In this document: piece by piece, positions 41,901 to 50,472 of the stretch
How positions within the stretch are numbered: position 1 is the first letter of the stretch
How the letters are laid out: each line of letters starts with the position of its first letter
Assembly (NCBI GenBank): GCA_030427925.1
Contig: JAUICJ010000002.1
Location: 124,001-188,000, forward strand
Length of the DNA stretch: 64,000 nucleotides
DNA from: Bacteroidia bacterium
GTDB taxonomy: Bacteria; Bacteroidota; Bacteroidia; Flavobacteriales_D; Sanyastnellaceae
Direction of reading: 5' to 3'
The notes under the pieces: model-generated
Told to the model about the DNA's origin: nothing
What the model saw: only the letters and a program-made list of their open reading frames with translations
Databases searched by the model: none
Translations under genes and position numbers: made by a program

Positions 41901-42421
41901 AGCCACTGCGCACGTCCGGCGCCCGTGGCGAATGGCGCCCCGGGCTGTTCGGGGTTCGAGCTGCCCGAAAACAGGGCTTCCGCCCCGAGCATGGTCGGAT
42001 GCTCGAACGCGTACCGCACCGTGTCGGCGGTGCCGTTCGTGGGCGCAAGCAAGAGCGAATCCGTTTCGAAATCGAGCGCGTTGATCTTCCACCTCGGCAC
42101 CGAGAACAAGCTGCTGTCCAACACCCCGGTGTGGTAGAACAAATAAGAATACGTCAAGTAATCCCACTCGCCGCAAGGAAAGCCCAAACCACCCGCCGTG
42201 CCGTCCTCGAAGCACTTCAACGTGTGGTACATCAGCACCTTCGAATACGATTGCCCGTTGTCCGAAGCGGGAAACTCAAACCACCGACGGCCAGGACTGT
42301 CGTAGGCGGTCGCGGGGTTGTTTTGGGCTTCCCAAGTGTACGTTTGCACCCACGTGGTGTCTTGCGCCTTCAGGCCAAATGCGGTCGCGCACAGCACAAC
42401 CAACAGGAACGGGATTCTCAT
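38993..42421 (-). CDS. Secreted PNGase F-like protein with inserted LamG-like domain and T9SS sorting domain
   Basis: 1142 residues from ATG 42421 (an in-frame TTG lies two codons upstream). Signal peptide to about residue 20. The N-terminal PNGase F-type region carries CGEWDYLTY (83-91). A concanavalin/LamG-like domain fills about 290-470 (HVEIDPDAFSALNDQVTVECW, VYLNGELWHSG). The C-terminal PNGase F-type domain has SGNNCGEFCNNLHTVEVNG and CADNPLYPQGGTW, RAGWCPGD. A T9SS domain begins at AFPNPATDRV. PNGase F cuts N-glycans from asparagine; whether this large homologue keeps that activity is not known. Probably outer-surface or released. Paired with the 2004-residue gene upstream. Confidence 0.85.
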   Translation of the reverse strand: MRIPFLLVVLCATAFGLKAQDTTWVQTYTWEAQNNPATAYDSPGRRWFEFPASDNGQSYSKVLMYHTLKCFEDGTAGGLGFPCGEWDYLTYSYLFYHTGVLDSSLFSVPRWKINALDFETDSLLLAPTNGTADTVRYAFEHPTMLGAEALFSGSSNPEQPGAPFATGAGRAQWLWTAGELVAMQLPAGPIDGFYLPWDADLIPDTRVQVRLAHAPADTLAGFVDADWATVYTGLAANGTSYWAFDAPWTWDGASPVVVECAWDGAGWDATGFWATESAVGQTWTASAAGNYLALNGGDHVEIDPDAFSALNDQVTVECWQRGTPEFQPENNSIFEGHNAAGQRELNVHLPWSNGRVYWDAGYDGGYDRIDAAAGAADYEGQWNHWAFTKDASAGTMAVYLNGELWHSGTEKDNAFGEVVRFVLGSNSFSTSNFYRGDLEEFRVWTVALDEATIDAWKAVTDLAGHPALADLAVHESFDAPNGSPADAGWLHGDADRQQHLGVEAFLNAGPYATQVKPSFGWATGAAYGEPASYTVDVLDPIAPVSVSEWAAVGNSAQWVDLAYGYPVETQITTRTPDGEVLATAPMLGEITPYENEEVTYYGVPFEVVDRYELARYITPYGINLTLDDDGWTWVVDVTDYLPLLRDSVELEAGNWQELLDLKFAFIHGTPPRDVKRVESFWQGTINLNTFDDQIVEHTFTPAPDESMFRLVTRASGHGFGSGNNCGEFCNNLHTVEVNGEPQWTWQIMRECADNPLYPQGGTWIYDRAGWCPGDLVDTRTFELTPLLTSGEPFDVDYDIQWDPDGNYRMEGQIIAYGPPNMLADAEIADILSPTDFKLRSRVNPVCESPEVVLRNNGSAPLTACTFTYGIVGGVEQTFEWTGELGFLETEAVALPFDDPMFHEGGDDELLTFEVTVTATGDEEPGNNTARSDFHRVPTWAYNDLDDNRIVVWTKTNLFPIETTVELTDAAGNVVWSRGYSEVNATVRDTIALNQGCYRFTVNDSGDDGMSFWANNDGAGYVRLKKVASGNFIVFEPDFGKSISQAFFFQTNIVSVDEPEVALNPQVRAFPNPATDRVQVQWDAMFQPDRYVLRDVRGGLVREGTVRPGDSGLTLSVSGLAPGTYHIEVVGASGGDGTWIQVN

Positions 42422-42439
42422 GGTCAACGAATTGTCGCG

Positions 42440-42470
42440 CCAATATACCCCGCGCAGGCCCTGGAATCAA
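42440..42470 (-). promoter_or_regulatory. Possible promoter of the PNGase F-like gene
   Basis: Minus strand TTG at 42470-42468, 20-base spacer, TATATTGG at 42447-42440 (one mismatch to TAnnTTTG), 18 bases before the ATG. The -33 element overlaps the stop of the upstream giant gene. Confidence 0.45.
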
Positions 42471-45400
42471 TTCGGCATGTCCGTGGTGAATTGCTCAACA
42501 TTCCCAAAAGCGGTTCCTGCTGCATTCGTGGCGAATACCTGATAGTAATAGGTCGTTTCTGGGTTCAAACCCGTCAAATCCGCGGTGATGCTGCTTCCAG
42601 TTTGGGTTCCTGCAACGGTGTTCGCCCCACTCGTCAAGTCCGAAGTGGTGCCGTAACGGAATCCCCGTGCGCTGATCGCCGCATCCCCATCGGACACGAG
42701 GGTTCCAGACAGGGTCGCCGCCGACTCGGTCACTCCGGATGAAAAGCCCGTGGTCACGATCGGCTCGAAATAACACGCTCCGTTCGCAGGATCGTCCCAG
42801 TTCGCCGCGGTCACATCGGAACACAGGTCACCGACATCGCACAAACCGTCCGCATCGGTGTCCGTTCCGTCCGCAGCAGGTTGTTGGAAGGAAGCCACAG
42901 GCTCAATCGGTTGACCCGGATTGGCCGCATCGAACGCTTCGTCCGTGCCATTCGCATCCCACCACAGGCCAAATGCCGCTTCGCAATCGTCGCACGTGTC
43001 GCCGTCGCTGTCTCCACAGGCGGCCGGATTCTGCGATTCACCTAGGGCCTCGTTGACGTCGAGGACGCCGTCGTTGTCGTCGTCGTCATCGCCATCATCG
43101 CACAGGCCATCGCCGTCGTAGTCGGGGCCGTCGTGCGCCGGCTGGAAGAAGGCGCTGTCGGGAGTCAGGGCGACACCGGGATCGGCCACATCGAAGGGCG
43201 AGCCCGTGCCGTGATCGGCCCACCACAAACCGAAGGCCGCCTCACAGTCGTCACAGGTGTCTCCGTCGCTGTCCCCGCAAGCGGCCGGATTCTGCGATTC
43301 GCCTGGGGCCTCGTTGACGTCGAGGACGCCGTCGTTGTCGTCGTCGTCGTCGCCGTCGTCGCACAGGCCATCCCCATCGTAGTCGGGTCCGTCGTTCGCT
43401 TCGTCCCAATACCCCCCGCTCGCAGGGGTGACATCGGGCACCTCGTAAAACAGCCCCGAATTGAAATTGAAGGCGCAATCGTCGCACCCGTCCTCATCGT
43501 GATCGAGGCAGATGGAAGCGTCATAATCGTTCGCATCCAATGGGATTTCACGGATTTGGATGAGGTAATCTCCCGATTCCACAACGAGGGTATCCAGGCT
43601 GGACGTGAGGCTATCCACGGCTGGGATTTGGTCCACTTCATACCAATGGATCACGTCGTCGCCTGCCGTGGCGTACACCCCGTCGTAGGCGTTGTACTGC
43701 TCGGTCACATCGGAAGCCGTTCCACCACTCCACGCCGTATACCGGACGAACAGGCCCTTCATGGGCGTGGTATTGAGCACCCGGTTGATGCGTCGGCCCA
43801 TGCCGCAAAGGGTGTCCGATTCAACGGATTCGTCCTCCGGAACGATGATGCCAACGAAGCCCGTACAGCCCGCATAGGCCGAATTTGCAGGCAAACTGTC
43901 CACCGATTCGATGGCGTGCACCACCGGGCCGCCATCCAACGGGCGCATGTGCTCGGTGATGAGCAGCACTTCCGGAACGCCATCGCCATCGCTGTCGTGG
44001 TCCCCTGCCTCAACCGTGTCCAACCGGAAGGTGATGCCGCCGGAAACCCACTCATTCGGGGCGCCTGTTGCCCCACCTTCAGGGGTGAAGTCGCCCGTCG
44101 CATTGGTCACCCAACCGGCGACATCGCGCCAATAACCCGCTCCGGGTACCCCCAAGTTCACCCATTGGAATCGGATGCTATCGAGGCGCACATTCGAAGT
44201 GGCATTCCACACCTCGAGGTAGTAATCCGCCAAACTATCGGCCACTCCCGCAGCATAATTTGGATTCGTCAGCGAGGCGACCCAATCGAAATTGGGGCCG
44301 TCGCGCAGCGGATCGAAGGTGCCCGAAGCGCAGTCGTCGCATCCGTCGAGGTCCACGTCCGTGCAGCGCAACGAGTCCCGCGGGGCCACGTCGTCTTCAT
44401 CAAGCACCCCGTCGTTGTCGTCATCGGGATCGCCGCGATCGCACAGGCCATCACCGTCGAAGTCGGCCCCGTCGTTCGCAGGGTCCGCGCCCATGCCCAA
44501 CGCACAATCGTCGCACAAATCTTGGTCCACATCGGCGCATTGCAAGCTGTCGCGCGTGGCGTCAAACGCCGACGTCAGGTCTCCCAACGGACCGTCCAGG
44601 GCATTCGGAACCCCGTCCGAATCGATGTCGTCGTCGTGCTCATCGCACAAACCGTCTTGGTCAAAATCGCCCGCTCCATCATTGGATGCGTCAGCATACG
44701 CCCCGTTGAAAAGGTCATCCAAATTTGGCAACACCAAGGAATCCAAATCCCCCCAAGCCGCCGCAAAATCGGCATCCGTCAGCTGGTCGCCCACCCACGC
44801 CCCATGGCGCGACTTCACGTAGACCAACCAATGCGCACGGCAATCGTTGCAGCCATCACCGTCCGCGTCGATGCAGTGCGAAGGATTGAATGGAGAAGCA
44901 TCGTCCGCGTCGGCGACGCCATCGTTGTCGTCATCGGGATCGCCGGAATCGCACAAGCCATCTTGGTCGAAATCGGGGCCGTCGTTCATCGGTTGGGCGA
45001 AGCCGTCCAAGCCCGCCAAATCGGGACGAATCGGCATGCCTGGGAGGGCCGCTTCAAACGCCGTTCCCGTGCCGTGCACAGCCCACCAAGCGTCGAAGGC
45101 GACGGTGCAGTCGTCGCAGCCGTCTCCATCCGCGTCACCGCAATGCCTCGGATCCTCCACGTCGGCCGTGCCACCGAGCGCCCATTCCGTGGCATCGGAG
45201 CGCCCGTCGTTGTCTCGGTCCAGCTCTGAAGCCGAACTGTCACACAGCCCGTCCCCGTCGTAATCCGTGGCATTGGCGCAATCGTCGCAGCCGTCGTTGT
45301 TTTTGTCGCCGCACAACGCCGAGTCGTAGGGAAACCCGTCGTTCGCGTCCTCGATGCCGTCGTTGTCATCGTCGGGATCTCCGTAATCGCACAACCCGTC

Positions 45401-48400
45401 ACCATCGCTGTCCTGACCATCGTTTGCGGGGTCGTACGAGCCGCTGTTGCAATCGTTGCATTTGTCGTTGTCCACGTCGCTGCACCAATTCGCATCTTCA
45501 GCGGGGATGTAGGCCACCACTTGGTATTGATCGAGGGTGCTCGGGCCTTCCCCCACCTCCAAGCGATCGGCTGGACAGCCCGCGGAGTTGGAAAGGTTGA
45601 AATTCTGATAGCGCCCTTGGCGGACCAAGATGGACTGGGCATCGCTCATGTATTGCTGCAAGGAGAGCGTGCTGTCGCCGGTTGAAACTTCTTCGAAGGA
45701 GACCAAAATCGGATCCGAAATGCCTTCGATTTCAGCGTCCACCCGAATGTTGCCATTCACGCCGACGAATTCATCCGCCCACCGCCGCACTTCCACCCCG
45801 CGCAACCCGAACAGCCGCGCCTCCATGACGATGGGTTCGAACGCCGTGGGGGCTTGTTCGAACTCGGCACCTGGGACGAACTGATAAATGGCCGTCTCGT
45901 TCAATTGGTACGTCGACTCCGGCGCGTATTCGAGCGAGGTGGTGCCCACGTTGTAGGCCCGATCCAATCCGATGCGCCCGATGTTGCGGGCAATGCTCCA
46001 CGATGGGGTGCGAAGTCCGGGGAAGCCGTACTTGCACGTCTTGCACTTCGTCCGCGTTTTGCACTTCACGCCAAACCAACTCAACACCTTGCACCCGAAC
46101 TTCTCGATGGCGTAAGCGGCGCACGAACCGAGGCTGGCCGCGAACTCCCCGATGCTGCCGGAGCAGGGAAAATCGAATCCAAAGCCGGGGATGATTTGGA
46201 CCCCATCAATGCCCGCATCGAAGTTGAACAACTTGAGGTACAAGCTGTCCGCGAAAATGTCTTCGCCGCGCACCGTGACCGGATCGTCGAGGATGGTCAA
46301 CGAAGGCACGAATTCCACGTGGTGGTCGTCGCATTCGGTTTGGAACTTGAATTCTTCATTGAGCGCAAGGGAAATCGAAGTGGCATCTGCCAACACCGTT
46401 CCGTCCGCGCGGATGACGTCGCGCGCAATCGGCTGGCCCAGGCTGTCCGTAAACGCAAGCGTCAACTGGACCTGCGGATCGTAATCGATGTTGAACGCAT
46501 TCTGGATGCTGAACTTGTTCTCGAGGTCGAACAGGTTGTATTCCATCCATATGTTCAGCAGCTGCAAGTCGCTGAGGTTGGCCAAACCCCAGTTCGCAAA
46601 ATTGATCAGGGAATTGTTGATGCCCGGCGGGTTCGAACCGACCGCCTCGGTCGCACAGTTCACCGCATCCAACGCGTTGACCACGTTCTGCAAGAACCCC
46701 AATCCCCCCGTCGACAGCTTCCAGATACTGATCCTCCCATCCTCGTCCGCCAGTTCTGCAAACTGCAACAGCGTGTTGTCCGCGCTCTTGCGCATTTCCA
46801 GGCCGGCAAGCGCAATGCAGTGGGGTGTCGGCAACACCGGCATGGGACAGTATTGCTCCAACACCGCCTCGAACGTGTCGAAGTAGTTGTGCCGCAGCTC
46901 CAGCCAACTCGAATTGTTCGTCGTCCGAGCCGTTAGGCCAAAATCCGACCCGATGCGCGGCACTTCGAGCAGCTCCGTCCTTGGACTGCGCAGCGTCAAA
47001 CTCAACCCGTACATGTCTTCGATGTCAAGCTGCGGTGCGGTCGTGAACCACGGAGCCGTCGACACCATGGAAGGAAACGTCGGCACGTTGATGCCCTCGA
47101 CCAAATCGTCCAGGCCGGCAGCTTCACCCAAAAAACCGCTCGACATCGGCGTGGAGAACCCGTTGGGCATCAACCCACTGAATGCCTCGGGCATCGTCGG
47201 CGAGCACAGCAACATCCAGGCGGGGATTTTCTTCGTTTTGGGCTTCGTTTGGTAGCGCTGCAAGCGGCCGGCGGTCTTCTGGCTCTGCTGGGTATTCGCT
47301 GCGCGCGACTTGCCGTTGGGAATGCGGATGGCTGGAAGGTGCTCGAGGAGCGGCATTTGGCTCATGCACAAATTCGAGTAATACAGCGTATCGCCGTCCT
47401 CGTCTTCGTAAAAATAGAAGGCCGGGCTGTTGCCCAACTTGAAGTTCGATTCATCGTATGGCCCGATGTGAAACTCCATTTCAGGGTATTCGAACTGCGT
47501 AAACTCCACGCCGGGAACCGAGGGGCTGAAGTTCCACGTCAAGTCGAAATCGTCCTCCACGAAGCAGTTGATGAATTCCACCGCGCCATCCAACGGCCCG
47601 GGCGAGGCGCTGAAGGAGAAACTCGGCAAGGCCGAATTGATGGAACTCGCCACTTCGTTGATGGCGGACTGCGTGGCCCCGAGCACCGTGTTGCCCGCAT
47701 CGTAAGCCGTGGACACCATCTCGTGATTCAACGCCGAAAGCTCCGGACGCGCGATCATGCCCAGGCCACCGTAAAAGCCGTCCGGTGCCACTCGAACCAC
47801 CGTCCACTCATCGTGCACGTTGAAATCGATGACGCGATAGCCCCATTCGGAGTTGTTCGTGAACGGACCAAGGTGAATGTCCAATCCGACTTCCGCTCCC
47901 ACCCCGAACGCGTTTTCGATGGATTTCTCCAGGTTGGGGGTCACCAAATCAATGAACCGCGAAGCATCGCTCTGCAGTTCCGCCTTCGGTCGCCCTTCGA
48001 CCTCGATGGTCACCAAGTCGCCTCGGTTGTAAGCCGGGATCTTCACCCGCAAATCGAAGGGGTAATCGACCCGCACTTCCGAATCTTCCACGTGCGTGCG
48101 TGCTGTCAACGCCAAGCCCGCGTAAGCATTGGCGACCGTTTCGATGCCCCATGTGCCCAGCGACCAATTCGGGCCGCCAATGGGACTCAAGTCAATGCCC
48201 GGCAGTTCGAACGTGAACCCCAAATTGGGCAATCCATAATCCGACGGAGGTTGGTTCTTCAAGCCCCACGCGTCCAAGTTGCTCGCTGTGAACGACGTGT
48301 TGCCGCTCAAGCTGAAGTTGATGGCTTCATCCACAATGACGTTGTCGGCGTCGATGCTGCCATCGCCGTACATGAGTTCTTGGCCTTGGATGACGAAATC

Positions 48401-48481
48401 GAGCGTGTCAACCTGTTGGGCCTGAAGGATTCCGATTGGGGCAAGCGCCACCAGAATCAGGGCGGGAACGAACTGCTTCAT
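42467..48481 (-). CDS. Giant secreted protein with thrombospondin type 3-like repeats and C-terminal FN3-like domain
   Basis: 2004 residues. Signal peptide to about 21 (ILQAQQ). The first roughly 950 residues match no family I recognise and include a Cys/Lys-rich patch (CKVLSWFGVKCKTRTKCKTC, about 804-823). From about 1040 to 1890 there are at least eight acidic modules of the form D-x-D-G-D-G-L-C-D-x-G-D-P/D-D-D-D-N-D-G, each followed by C-x-D-x-D-x-D-x-C-D-D-C: thrombospondin type 3 calcium-binding repeats with a regular Cys pattern. The last about 90 residues resemble an FN3 domain (TTGFSSGVTESAATLSG, LNPETTYYYQVFATNAAG). There is no YPNP-type T9SS domain, so its export route is unclear. 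Three bases after the 48.5 kb gene. Confidence 0.8.
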   Translation of the reverse strand: MKQFVPALILVALAPIGILQAQQVDTLDFVIQGQELMYGDGSIDADNVIVDEAINFSLSGNTSFTASNLDAWGLKNQPPSDYGLPNLGFTFELPGIDLSPIGGPNWSLGTWGIETVANAYAGLALTARTHVEDSEVRVDYPFDLRVKIPAYNRGDLVTIEVEGRPKAELQSDASRFIDLVTPNLEKSIENAFGVGAEVGLDIHLGPFTNNSEWGYRVIDFNVHDEWTVVRVAPDGFYGGLGMIARPELSALNHEMVSTAYDAGNTVLGATQSAINEVASSINSALPSFSFSASPGPLDGAVEFINCFVEDDFDLTWNFSPSVPGVEFTQFEYPEMEFHIGPYDESNFKLGNSPAFYFYEDEDGDTLYYSNLCMSQMPLLEHLPAIRIPNGKSRAANTQQSQKTAGRLQRYQTKPKTKKIPAWMLLCSPTMPEAFSGLMPNGFSTPMSSGFLGEAAGLDDLVEGINVPTFPSMVSTAPWFTTAPQLDIEDMYGLSLTLRSPRTELLEVPRIGSDFGLTARTTNNSSWLELRHNYFDTFEAVLEQYCPMPVLPTPHCIALAGLEMRKSADNTLLQFAELADEDGRISIWKLSTGGLGFLQNVVNALDAVNCATEAVGSNPPGINNSLINFANWGLANLSDLQLLNIWMEYNLFDLENKFSIQNAFNIDYDPQVQLTLAFTDSLGQPIARDVIRADGTVLADATSISLALNEEFKFQTECDDHHVEFVPSLTILDDPVTVRGEDIFADSLYLKLFNFDAGIDGVQIIPGFGFDFPCSGSIGEFAASLGSCAAYAIEKFGCKVLSWFGVKCKTRTKCKTCKYGFPGLRTPSWSIARNIGRIGLDRAYNVGTTSLEYAPESTYQLNETAIYQFVPGAEFEQAPTAFEPIVMEARLFGLRGVEVRRWADEFVGVNGNIRVDAEIEGISDPILVSFEEVSTGDSTLSLQQYMSDAQSILVRQGRYQNFNLSNSAGCPADRLEVGEGPSTLDQYQVVAYIPAEDANWCSDVDNDKCNDCNSGSYDPANDGQDSDGDGLCDYGDPDDDNDGIEDANDGFPYDSALCGDKNNDGCDDCANATDYDGDGLCDSSASELDRDNDGRSDATEWALGGTADVEDPRHCGDADGDGCDDCTVAFDAWWAVHGTGTAFEAALPGMPIRPDLAGLDGFAQPMNDGPDFDQDGLCDSGDPDDDNDGVADADDASPFNPSHCIDADGDGCNDCRAHWLVYVKSRHGAWVGDQLTDADFAAAWGDLDSLVLPNLDDLFNGAYADASNDGAGDFDQDGLCDEHDDDIDSDGVPNALDGPLGDLTSAFDATRDSLQCADVDQDLCDDCALGMGADPANDGADFDGDGLCDRGDPDDDNDGVLDEDDVAPRDSLRCTDVDLDGCDDCASGTFDPLRDGPNFDWVASLTNPNYAAGVADSLADYYLEVWNATSNVRLDSIRFQWVNLGVPGAGYWRDVAGWVTNATGDFTPEGGATGAPNEWVSGGITFRLDTVEAGDHDSDGDGVPEVLLITEHMRPLDGGPVVHAIESVDSLPANSAYAGCTGFVGIIVPEDESVESDTLCGMGRRINRVLNTTPMKGLFVRYTAWSGGTASDVTEQYNAYDGVYATAGDDVIHWYEVDQIPAVDSLTSSLDTLVVESGDYLIQIREIPLDANDYDASICLDHDEDGCDDCAFNFNSGLFYEVPDVTPASGGYWDEANDGPDYDGDGLCDDGDDDDDNDGVLDVNEAPGESQNPAACGDSDGDTCDDCEAAFGLWWADHGTGSPFDVADPGVALTPDSAFFQPAHDGPDYDGDGLCDDGDDDDDNDGVLDVNEALGESQNPAACGDSDGDTCDDCEAAFGLWWDANGTDEAFDAANPGQPIEPVASFQQPAADGTDTDADGLCDVGDLCSDVTAANWDDPANGACYFEPIVTTGFSSGVTESAATLSGTLVSDGDAAISARGFRYGTTSDLTSGANTVAGTQTGSSITADLTGLNPETTYYYQVFATNAAGTAFGNVEQFTTDMPN
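42960..43407 (-). repeat. Long imperfect direct repeat within the giant gene
   Basis: The stretch 42960-43146 recurs at 43221-43407, offset 261 bases (87 codons), with long identical runs such as the 43 bases starting GGGCCTCGTTGACGTCG. It encodes two near-identical thrombospondin-3 modules ending in CGDSDGDTCDDCEAAFGLWW, so a recent in-frame duplication is likely. Confidence 0.85.
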
Positions 48482-48484
48482 GGC

Positions 48485-49141
48485 TCAGCGCTTGCGGGGA
48501 TTGATTCGGCTTTGGTCCAAATAGTAGCTCATCTCCTTCGCACACATGTCTGCAAACTCCGAAGGCCAGTGCGCGACCACTTTAATGAGCCGCACCCCCC
48601 CCCCTTCGACGGCCTCGGCGTGGATGATTTGCCACTGCTCCCAGCGCTCCCCCTCGAATTCCATGCGGTATTTCGCCAAATAGTAGCGCTTGCCCGACGC
48701 CGAAGTCGTGGTTGTCAGCGAAATCGGAACCTTCTCGCCGCCGTATTCCGCACCGTGGAATTCGGTGGCCGCGAGGTCCTCAGCCCATTGGTCCGGATGG
48801 CTGTACCGACCATCCAGCTCCTCCTCGAACGCATCGAATGCCAACATGCTCATGCGCCGCAACGGGTCCACGTATCCGGGCAAATCCAAACTCACTTGAA
48901 ACAACGGAAGAACGGGAAATCGAATGGGCAATTCCGATTCTTTGCGCGCAGCCTCCAGGTCGTGGTCTTCGAACGTGGGCACCTTCCCAAATTCATACAA
49001 CAACCGCCCATCCTCCTTGCCCGAATCGCCCCCCGCGGATCCCGATCCCGCGGGCTGAGCCCCCACCGGGCGCACCTGCCCGTGGACCATCGTCGCAGCC
49101 CATCCGAAACACACCAACAACAACCAACGCATTGATTTCAT
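48485..49141 (-). CDS. Small exported protein of unknown function, partner of the giant repeat protein
   Basis: 218 residues from ATG 49141; ATG 49132 and 49150 are alternatives. Signal peptide to about 21 (MVHGQ), a Gly/Ser/Pro-rich stretch, then a mixed alpha/beta region with DLPGYVDPLRRMSMLAFDAFEEELDG and KRYYLAKYRMEFEGERWEQW. No family recognised and no T9SS domain. Its stop is 3 bases before the giant gene's start, so it is the first gene of that operon. The frame is open upstream to 49336 but the predicted signal peptide argues for the internal ATG. Confidence 0.7.
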   Translation of the reverse strand: MKSMRWLLLVCFGWAATMVHGQVRPVGAQPAGSGSAGGDSGKEDGRLLYEFGKVPTFEDHDLEAARKESELPIRFPVLPLFQVSLDLPGYVDPLRRMSMLAFDAFEEELDGRYSHPDQWAEDLAATEFHGAEYGGEKVPISLTTTTSASGKRYYLAKYRMEFEGERWEQWQIIHAEAVEGGGVRLIKVVAHWPSEFADMCAKEMSYYLDQSRINPRKR

Positions 49142-49440
49142 CGCACACATCTTTAGAAAATCCCTTGAATTTGGGATATCGAAATATCGAAGCTCACTTT
49201 TCTTCGTCCTAAGGGAATTAAGTGAACTGTGTGAACGGAGCACATACCCGACGCACAACTGCTTGATTTCGTGCGATTTCGACTCATACCGCTGTGCCGG
49301 ATTGGGCACACCTGTAATGGATTGAAAACGTGCCAATTTCCATCCGAATGCGGGGCATGTGTTTTTTTCGTTAAGGCGAGAACAACCTCTGGGTTGCTGG
49401 TGTACTTTCGCCCGCGCGATAACGATTGAAACACAACCGC
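49142..49440. other. Intergenic region between divergent operons
   Basis: About 300 bases between the 48.5 kb gene (minus) and the ATP-grasp gene (plus). It contains a tandem octamer ATATCGAA/ATATCGAA near 49174-49190, and a TACTTTCG box at 49403-49410 facing the plus gene. I see no conserved RNA, tRNA or coding signal. Confidence 0.5.
49403..49410 (+). promoter_or_regulatory. Possible -7 box for the ATP-grasp/DUF1704 operon
   Basis: TACTTTCG (TAnnTTCG variant), 30 bases before ATG 49441; no TTG at the right spacing upstream. Confidence 0.35.
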
Positions 49441-50472
49441 ATGAACGTCTGCTTCATCATGTACCCTTGGGAGGCCATCACCCCGGCTTCCGACAGCACG
49501 CTCCGCATGATCCACGAGTGCGCCAGCCGAGGACATCGGGTGGGCCTCACGACGGCACCCAATTTGACCATCCGCGATTCCACGACGATGGCGTTTTGTC
49601 GCATGTACGATACAGCGGTGAAGCCTTCGAAGTCGATTGAAACGTTCTACAAGCAGGCCAAATTCAAGGAGCAAATGCTCCCCCTCGCTGGCTTCGATGT
49701 CATCTTCATGCGGGCGAATCCGCCTTTGGACGCCACGGTGCTCAACTTCCTGGACTCCGTCAAGGACGACGTCCTCATCGTGAACAACGTCCTCGGGCTG
49801 CGCGAAGCGAACAACAAGCTGTACACCGCCGCCATGAACGGTCCTGGCGCTGAAATCACCCCGCGAACCTGGGTGTCGAAGAACAAGGAGTACCTCCAGC
49901 GGGTCATTCGGGACAACACCTCCCAAAAGATGATCATGAAGCCCCTGAACGGATTCGGGGGCAGCGGCGTCATCGTCATCGAAAAGAACGCCATCCAGAA
50001 CGTGAATTCGCTTTTGGACTTCTACATCTCGGGGAAGGGGAACGAATCGAATTACGTCATCATCCAGGACTACGTCGAAGGCGCGGACCAGGGCGATGTG
50101 CGGGTGTTGATGCTGCACGGTGAGCCCATCGGCGCGATGCGTCGGGTGCCGGCAGAAGGCGAAGCGCGCTCCAACGTCCACGCCGGCGGCAAGGCCGTCA
50201 AGCACGTGCTCACATCCGAGGAAAAGCGGGTGTGTCAACTCATCGGCCCGAAGCTCATTAAAGACGGGCTGTTTTTCGTCGGAATCGACCTCATCGGAGG
50301 CAAGCTCATCGAGGTCAACGTCCTGAGCCCCGGTGGCATTGTGAACATCAACCGCTTGAACAAGGTGAAGTTGCAAAAGCGCATCGTCGATTGGGCGGAG
50401 GACATGGTACGGCACCAGGCTTGGAGCCAAGAGCGTCGGGTTGCACTCAGAAGAACCGTGGACGAAGCGTGA
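49441..50472 (+). CDS. GshB-like ATP-grasp ligase
   Basis: 343 residues from ATG 49441 (TTG 49426 upstream in frame is not preferred). Resembles glutathione synthetase: N-terminal pre-ATP-grasp domain (GFDVIFMRANPP), ATP-binding KPLNGFGGSGVIVI, QDYVEGADQGDVRVLMLHGEPIGAMRR, and the Mg-binding end GLFFVGIDLIGGKLIEVNVLSPGGI. ATP-grasp enzymes make a carboxylate-amine bond via an acyl phosphate. No gshA is in the window, so glutathione synthesis is not implied. Overlaps the next gene by GTGA, strongly suggesting a shared pathway with the FGase-DUF1704 fusion. Confidence 0.85.
   Translation: MNVCFIMYPWEAITPASDSTLRMIHECASRGHRVGLTTAPNLTIRDSTTMAFCRMYDTAVKPSKSIETFYKQAKFKEQMLPLAGFDVIFMRANPPLDATVLNFLDSVKDDVLIVNNVLGLREANNKLYTAAMNGPGAEITPRTWVSKNKEYLQRVIRDNTSQKMIMKPLNGFGGSGVIVIEKNAIQNVNSLLDFYISGKGNESNYVIIQDYVEGADQGDVRVLMLHGEPIGAMRRVPAEGEARSNVHAGGKAVKHVLTSEEKRVCQLIGPKLIKDGLFFVGIDLIGGKLIEVNVLSPGGIVNINRLNKVKLQKRIVDWAEDMVRHQAWSQERRVALRRTVDEA

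Noticed and set aside
42960-43407. CRISPR-like array in repeated DNA
   Set aside because: The repeats are in-frame protein modules, long and imperfect, without regular short spacers.
43133-45229. 698-codon plus-strand frame
   Set aside because: Antisense to the acidic repeats of the giant protein; its Val/Arg/Ile-rich periodic sequence mirrors the Asp/Gly repeat codons.
49142-49336. N-terminal extension of the 48.5 kb gene
   Set aside because: The internal ATG begins a clear signal peptide; the extension is polar and not supported.
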